DNA of 64,000 bases from CALKAL01 sp051846895. Its GTDB lineage: Bacteria > Bacillota > Bacilli > Bacillales > Alkalibacillaceae. The translations under genes and the position numbers were made by a program. The stretch is from positions 1 through 64,000 of the forward strand of contig JBPYCQ010000012.1 of assembly GCA_051846895.1 (NCBI GenBank), given 5' to 3'. Of the stretch, positions 60,918-64,000 are shown piece by piece. Numbering within the stretch: position 1 is the first letter of the stretch; each line of letters opens with the position of its first letter. The notes under the pieces were generated by a model. That model worked only from the letters and a program-made list of their open reading frames with translations. It had not been told where the DNA came from and did no database searches.

Positions 60918-61167
60918 TTATCAAATTTAATCAAAACATAATATGGGTAATCTAACAATATTGTGGAAGTCCCTATTCGACGTTCTAATATATTGCTCGT
61001 TCTTACACAATCATCCGTTCGTAAGTTAACTAAATATTTTTTGTCGGCCTTTTGACGTAGATTTAATTCAGTTTATTTATTGGGTTATTTAAATAATTAT
61101 TTTCAAAAGCCCCTAAAAAATGGACCAACATTTTTATCCTCAAAAGCTACGACGTTAAATCTTCTGT

Positions 61168-62436
61168 CTACAATTCACTTAATGCAATAACTTGGCCGTT
61201 GTTTGCATTCACAGCATATTGACAATCTAATTTTCCACACAAAATATATTGCCTTTGTTCAAAGTCATATACATAATAAGGCTTTAACTCGTATAGTTTT
61301 TTTAGTTCTTTATATGCCTTTTCCTTATCAATCATTATCTTCTCGGGTGCTTGAAATTGGTCAAAGATATCCAACATCGGTTTGTTATCTATATAATTTA
61401 CGGCTCGAAAGTTAGTAGCATCAATGATTACAGTTAGTTTTCTTTGAAATAAGCGATTATCCTGTTTTTTAACTCTCAAAATTGCATGAATATAACCTCT
61501 ATCACGGTGTAGTGTTTTAAGAACCCAATCTCCTGAGTCTTCGGGATATTCTTGAAGTAAAAAGTCTTTGACTGCAAGTAAACACTCCTCTTGCTCTTTC
61601 ATAGTAATCGGTAAAGATTCAGGACTTGGCTCAGATGAAAATGCTTGTTCTGCCGTCACCTCTTCATTCCAGTTAATTTCTTGTCTTTCAAATGGATTTT
61701 TAATTGTCTTATCAAAAAAAATGGTTTTATTGATGAAAATATGGGATCTTACATCAACAATAAATTCAAATGGAATCGTCGCCATTTGATTATTTGTAAT
61801 ATAAACTTCTTCTACTCCATATGCAGGAATTAATCTTTTATGTTCATGTGAAGGAAATTCAACCAACTTCAATTGATCCTTTGCCAAATGTTCTACCTTG
61901 TCGAAAGAAAGTGTATATGCTTCTTTTTTTATAATATCCTCAGAAGGGAATTGTCCATGAACAGCAAATAAAGTTAGCTTCCTTTCTTCGTTAAATTCTA
62001 GCTCAACAGATCCAGAAGGGGAAACAGCAACCCCATCAATTACTTCTTTAAATAGAAATCTTCCTTCTTCTTCTTTATGAAGTTGTAATTGTTTCCCATA
62101 AGTTAAACCAGTTTCCTGTTCAACCCATTTTATTATGTCGTTTTTATGAAGACCTGCAAAGCTAATCCCATTTTTTGCATATGTCTTACCCATTACAAAA
62201 ATAGCGCTGAGAAACTTATGAGAATTAACATTGACTTCTATAATTGCCGCGCCTTCCGGATTGGTATCGTCCTCTGGTTCTTCCACATGATCAGGAAACC
62301 ATTCCATCGATAAGGTATATACGGTTTCACCGAAGACATTTACATACCGATCAAGTCCATGTCTTTTTAAATAATAGTTATTTAAGCCAAATTTCTTTTT
62401 TGTAATATCAATTAATTCTTTTAATCTATTATCCAT
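61168..62436 (-). CDS. Cytosolic protein of unknown function with YcdB-like modules
   Basis: A 422-residue protein with no signal peptide. Modules resembling the YcdB/PepSY pattern are visible (NRLKELIDITKKKFGLNNYY; EQEECLLAVKDFLLQEYPED; DKEKAYKELKKLYELKPYYVYD and LDCQYAVNANNGQVIAL). The relation to the SLH/YcdB protein at 39444 is by pattern only. ATG 62436 lies after GAGGGGAG; the longer frame to 62487 lacks a site. Confidence 0.7.
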   Translation of the reverse strand: MDNRLKELIDITKKKFGLNNYYLKRHGLDRYVNVFGETVYTLSMEWFPDHVEEPEDDTNPEGAAIIEVNVNSHKFLSAIFVMGKTYAKNGISFAGLHKNDIIKWVEQETGLTYGKQLQLHKEEEGRFLFKEVIDGVAVSPSGSVELEFNEERKLTLFAVHGQFPSEDIIKKEAYTLSFDKVEHLAKDQLKLVEFPSHEHKRLIPAYGVEEVYITNNQMATIPFEFIVDVRSHIFINKTIFFDKTIKNPFERQEINWNEEVTAEQAFSSEPSPESLPITMKEQEECLLAVKDFLLQEYPEDSGDWVLKTLHRDRGYIHAILRVKKQDNRLFQRKLTVIIDATNFRAVNYIDNKPMLDIFDQFQAPEKIMIDKEKAYKELKKLYELKPYYVYDFEQRQYILCGKLDCQYAVNANNGQVIALSEL

Positions 62437-62540
62437 TTGTTCTCCCCTCAGCTTATGTTTGTTATTAAAAAAGTTATTCTGGAACATGGCCCTTATATGG
62501 AATAAAGTGCGCTAGTATTTTTATGCGTCATCGCGCACGA

Positions 62541-62831
62541 TTACTTAATAATTTTTTTTATTATAATACCTTGCTTTTTTGCATATTTATTGATCAACTT
62601 TATTAATTTGTTCTTATGTATTGAAACTGAATTATGAATTTCCCTTTTACCATCAATTACATATTCTTCAAAGATAATAAAGTTTAAATGATCCATCTTA
62701 TTAATAACAAAGCGATTACATTCGTATTCTCCGCATCTAATATTATGGGAATAGATAAACTCAATGATACCATCATAAAACTCTTGATAAGTAATCTCAT
62801 CCTCTAGGAATGATTGTATTAATTCTTGCAT
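62541..62831 (-). CDS. Small protein of unknown function
   Basis: A 96-residue protein with an acidic N-terminus (MQELIQSFLEDEITYQEFYDG), a CGEYECNR pair of Cys, and a strongly basic C-terminus (IHKNKLIKLINKYAKKQG). I do not recognise it. GGAGGG precedes ATG 62831. It lies upstream of the YcdB-like gene on the same strand with about 100 nt between. Confidence 0.65.
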   Translation of the reverse strand: MQELIQSFLEDEITYQEFYDGIIEFIYSHNIRCGEYECNRFVINKMDHLNFIIFEEYVIDGKREIHNSVSIHKNKLIKLINKYAKKQGIIIKKIIK

Positions 62832-63270
62832 TATTTACCCTCCTTCTGTAGCCCTTTACTTTAACTTACAGCCTCCATCCATTTTCTTATAATCCCATAG
62901 CTTATTCCAGATAATGGCCCGTTTGTTGAAAGACAATTGCATAAAATTGTCCTTTTAAGGTTAGTTTAACATACACTAATTGACCTTAGTTCCACACCAT
63001 AACCGAGTACCCCTTAATATCTTCACGTTCAATAACTTATGAGATTAAACCAAAAAAATCAATTAATCTATTGTATTATACTAGCCTTTCATTTCATTCC
63101 TTGTTATGATGTAACGTAACTACAAATTATCTACATCTATCACTCACTTACACATCTACGTATTAAATCAAAATCTTTTCAAGCATGATCTCGCATATTT
63201 TTTTAACAACATTAGTATTTACTTTATAACACTACATTTCTTATAAACTCACAAAAGGATTATTATATTA
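62832..63270. other. Intergenic stretch without a gene
   Basis: No frame with start and ribosome-binding site is visible. The stretch around 62900-62935 (TTATTCCAGATAATGGCCC) resembles 62475-62505 (TTATTCTGGAACATGGCCC), a possible short dispersed repeat. The rest is AT-rich. Confidence 0.5.
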
Positions 63271-63276
63271 TTTTTT

Positions 63277-63297
63277 AAATTATAATCATTATAATTT
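63277..63297. promoter_or_regulatory. PerR box before katA
   Basis: TTATAATCATTATAA at 63280-63294 matches the Bacillus PerR consensus TTATAATnATTATAA in every position, and the symmetry extends by three more bases on each side. It ends within the -35 element of katA, so peroxide-relieved repression is expected. Confidence 0.92.
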
Positions 63298-63323
63298 ACA
63301 AATGATTATTAATTTAATATAAT
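63295..63323 (+). promoter_or_regulatory. katA promoter
   Basis: TTTACA (63295-63300), a 17-bp spacer, and TATAAT (63318-63323), immediately downstream of the PerR box. Confidence 0.8.
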
Positions 63324-63355
63324 TACTATTGTAATCATTTAGAGGAGGTAGTTTT

Positions 63356-64000
63356 ATGATGGATAAGAAAAATCGATTAACGACAGCAAGTGGTGCTCCA
63401 GTTGGTGACAATCAGAACTCGATTACAGCTGGTCGTCGCGGGCCAACCTTAATTCAAGACGTTCACTTGTTAGAAAAACTAGCACACTTTGATCGTGAAC
63501 GGATACCTGAACGTGTTGTACACGCTAAAGGTGCAGGTGCATACGGGTACTTTGAAGTGACTAACAATGAGATTTCAAAATATACGAAAGCAGACTTCTT
63601 AAATGAAAAAGGAAAACGTACACCGATGTTTATCCGCTTCTCAACGGTTGCTGGTGAGCTTGGATCCGCTGATACGGTACGTGATCCAAGAGGTTTTGCT
63701 GTTAAATTTTATACACAAGAAGGAAACTATGATTTAGTAGGTAACAACACACCTATTTTCTTTGTGCGTGATGCGATTAAGTTCCCTGATTTTATTCATA
63801 CACAAAAACGGAACCCACAAACAAACTTGAAAGATAAAAATGCTGTTTGGGATTTTTGGTCACATTCACCAGAATCACTTCATCAAGTAACATATCTACA
63901 TGGAGACCGTGGTATTCCAGCATCTTATCGCCATATGAACGGTTACGGAAGCCATACTTACAAATGGGTTAATGAAGAAGGAGAAGCCTTCTGGGTTAAA
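63356..64000 (+). CDS. katA: Catalase, 3' end outside window
   Basis: The first 215 codons of a monofunctional haem catalase. The catalytic His lies in ERVVHAKGAGAYGYFEVT and the catalytic Asn in NYDLVGNNTPIFFVRDA; SAGELGSADT-like and RDPRGFAVKFYT segments are standard, as is the start TTASGAPVGDNQNS. ATG 63356 lies 7 nt after AGAGGAGG, with ATG 63359 as the alternative. PerR control is shown by the box upstream. The gene runs off the window. Confidence 0.96.
   Translation, partial: MMDKKNRLTTASGAPVGDNQNSITAGRRGPTLIQDVHLLEKLAHFDRERIPERVVHAKGAGAYGYFEVTNNEISKYTKADFLNEKGKRTPMFIRFSTVAGELGSADTVRDPRGFAVKFYTQEGNYDLVGNNTPIFFVRDAIKFPDFIHTQKRNPQTNLKDKNAVWDFWSHSPESLHQVTYLHGDRGIPASYRHMNGYGSHTYKWVNEEGEAFWVK

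Noticed and set aside
60978..61025. Repeated CGTTC words after ridA
   Set aside because: Spacing is 17-18 bp with only three copies and weak similarity; may be chance.

Overview
The window reads as chromosome of a low-GC, Gram-positive spore-former of the family Bacillaceae. Supporting this are strong Shine-Dalgarno sites with frequent TTG/GTG starts, lipobox lipoproteins, and Bacillus-type genes (cshA, popT, ytzI, yvdTSR-like, ydgJH-like, ypcP-like, cadCA, a PerR box before katA). No rRNA, tRNA, CRISPR array or intact prophage is visible. Most genes lie on the minus strand. The species cannot be named from the sequence alone.

Layout. 0-3 kb: tail of an IS3-family transposase, a secreted-protein gene broken near its start, and an XRE/TPR regulator. 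3-6 kb: cadCA metal-efflux operon with its operator. 6-7 kb: a small membrane-protein gene interrupted by one UGA, then a repeat array. 7-11.3 kb: popT and the btuFCD cobalamin transporter under a B12 riboswitch plus attenuator. 11.3-13.4 kb: a second XRE/TPR regulator with a crotonase-family gene. 13.4-15.6 kb: an SMR efflux pair and TetR repressor with two copies of one operator, then an FMN reductase. 15.8-20 kb: 3D-domain protein, Ohr, acetyltransferase, SurA-like lipoprotein, methyltransferase and small cytosolic proteins. 20-24 kb: arsBC, a membrane protein, bdbC plus a thioredoxin, and a small ytzI-like gene. 24-34 kb: cshA, acyl-CoA dehydrogenase, EamA, ring-cleaving dioxygenase and MFS genes, a UV-lesion glycosylase with a 5'-3' exonuclease, and an unlisted gene that seems to start with ATT. 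34-42 kb: ECF sigma factor with a membrane anti-sigma, an M50-like protease, an orphan Dpp-type permease pair, and an SLH/YcdB surface protein. 42-49 kb: MarR-MMPL divergent from a heterodimeric ABC exporter. 49-57 kb: DUF3298 protein, glycerate kinase, an amino-acid ABC operon, a sulfonate/taurine-type ABC operon and a small lipoprotein. 57-64 kb: CDF exporter, acyl-CoA ligase, RidA, two unknown proteins, and katA running off the end.

The most unusual content is a set of nine intergenic tandem arrays (about 6.9, 20.0, 27.9, 30.5, 41.8, 48.9, 51.3, 56.7 and 58.5 kb). Each has its own core sequence, yet eight share a period of 21 bp (two B-DNA turns) and the ninth is 20-21 bp. The spacing holds even where the spacer sequence has drifted completely. 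The arrays sit just beyond the terminator (in one case the stop codon) of a minus-strand gene, never in a divergent promoter region, and all carry more C than G on the plus strand. I do not recognise them as a described repeat family. They look like a polar, helically phased post-terminator element.

Several regulatory circuits can be read directly: CadC palindromes, the TetR operator pair, MarR palindromes between two exporters, an ECF-type autoregulatory promoter, the cobalamin riboswitch, and a perfect PerR box.
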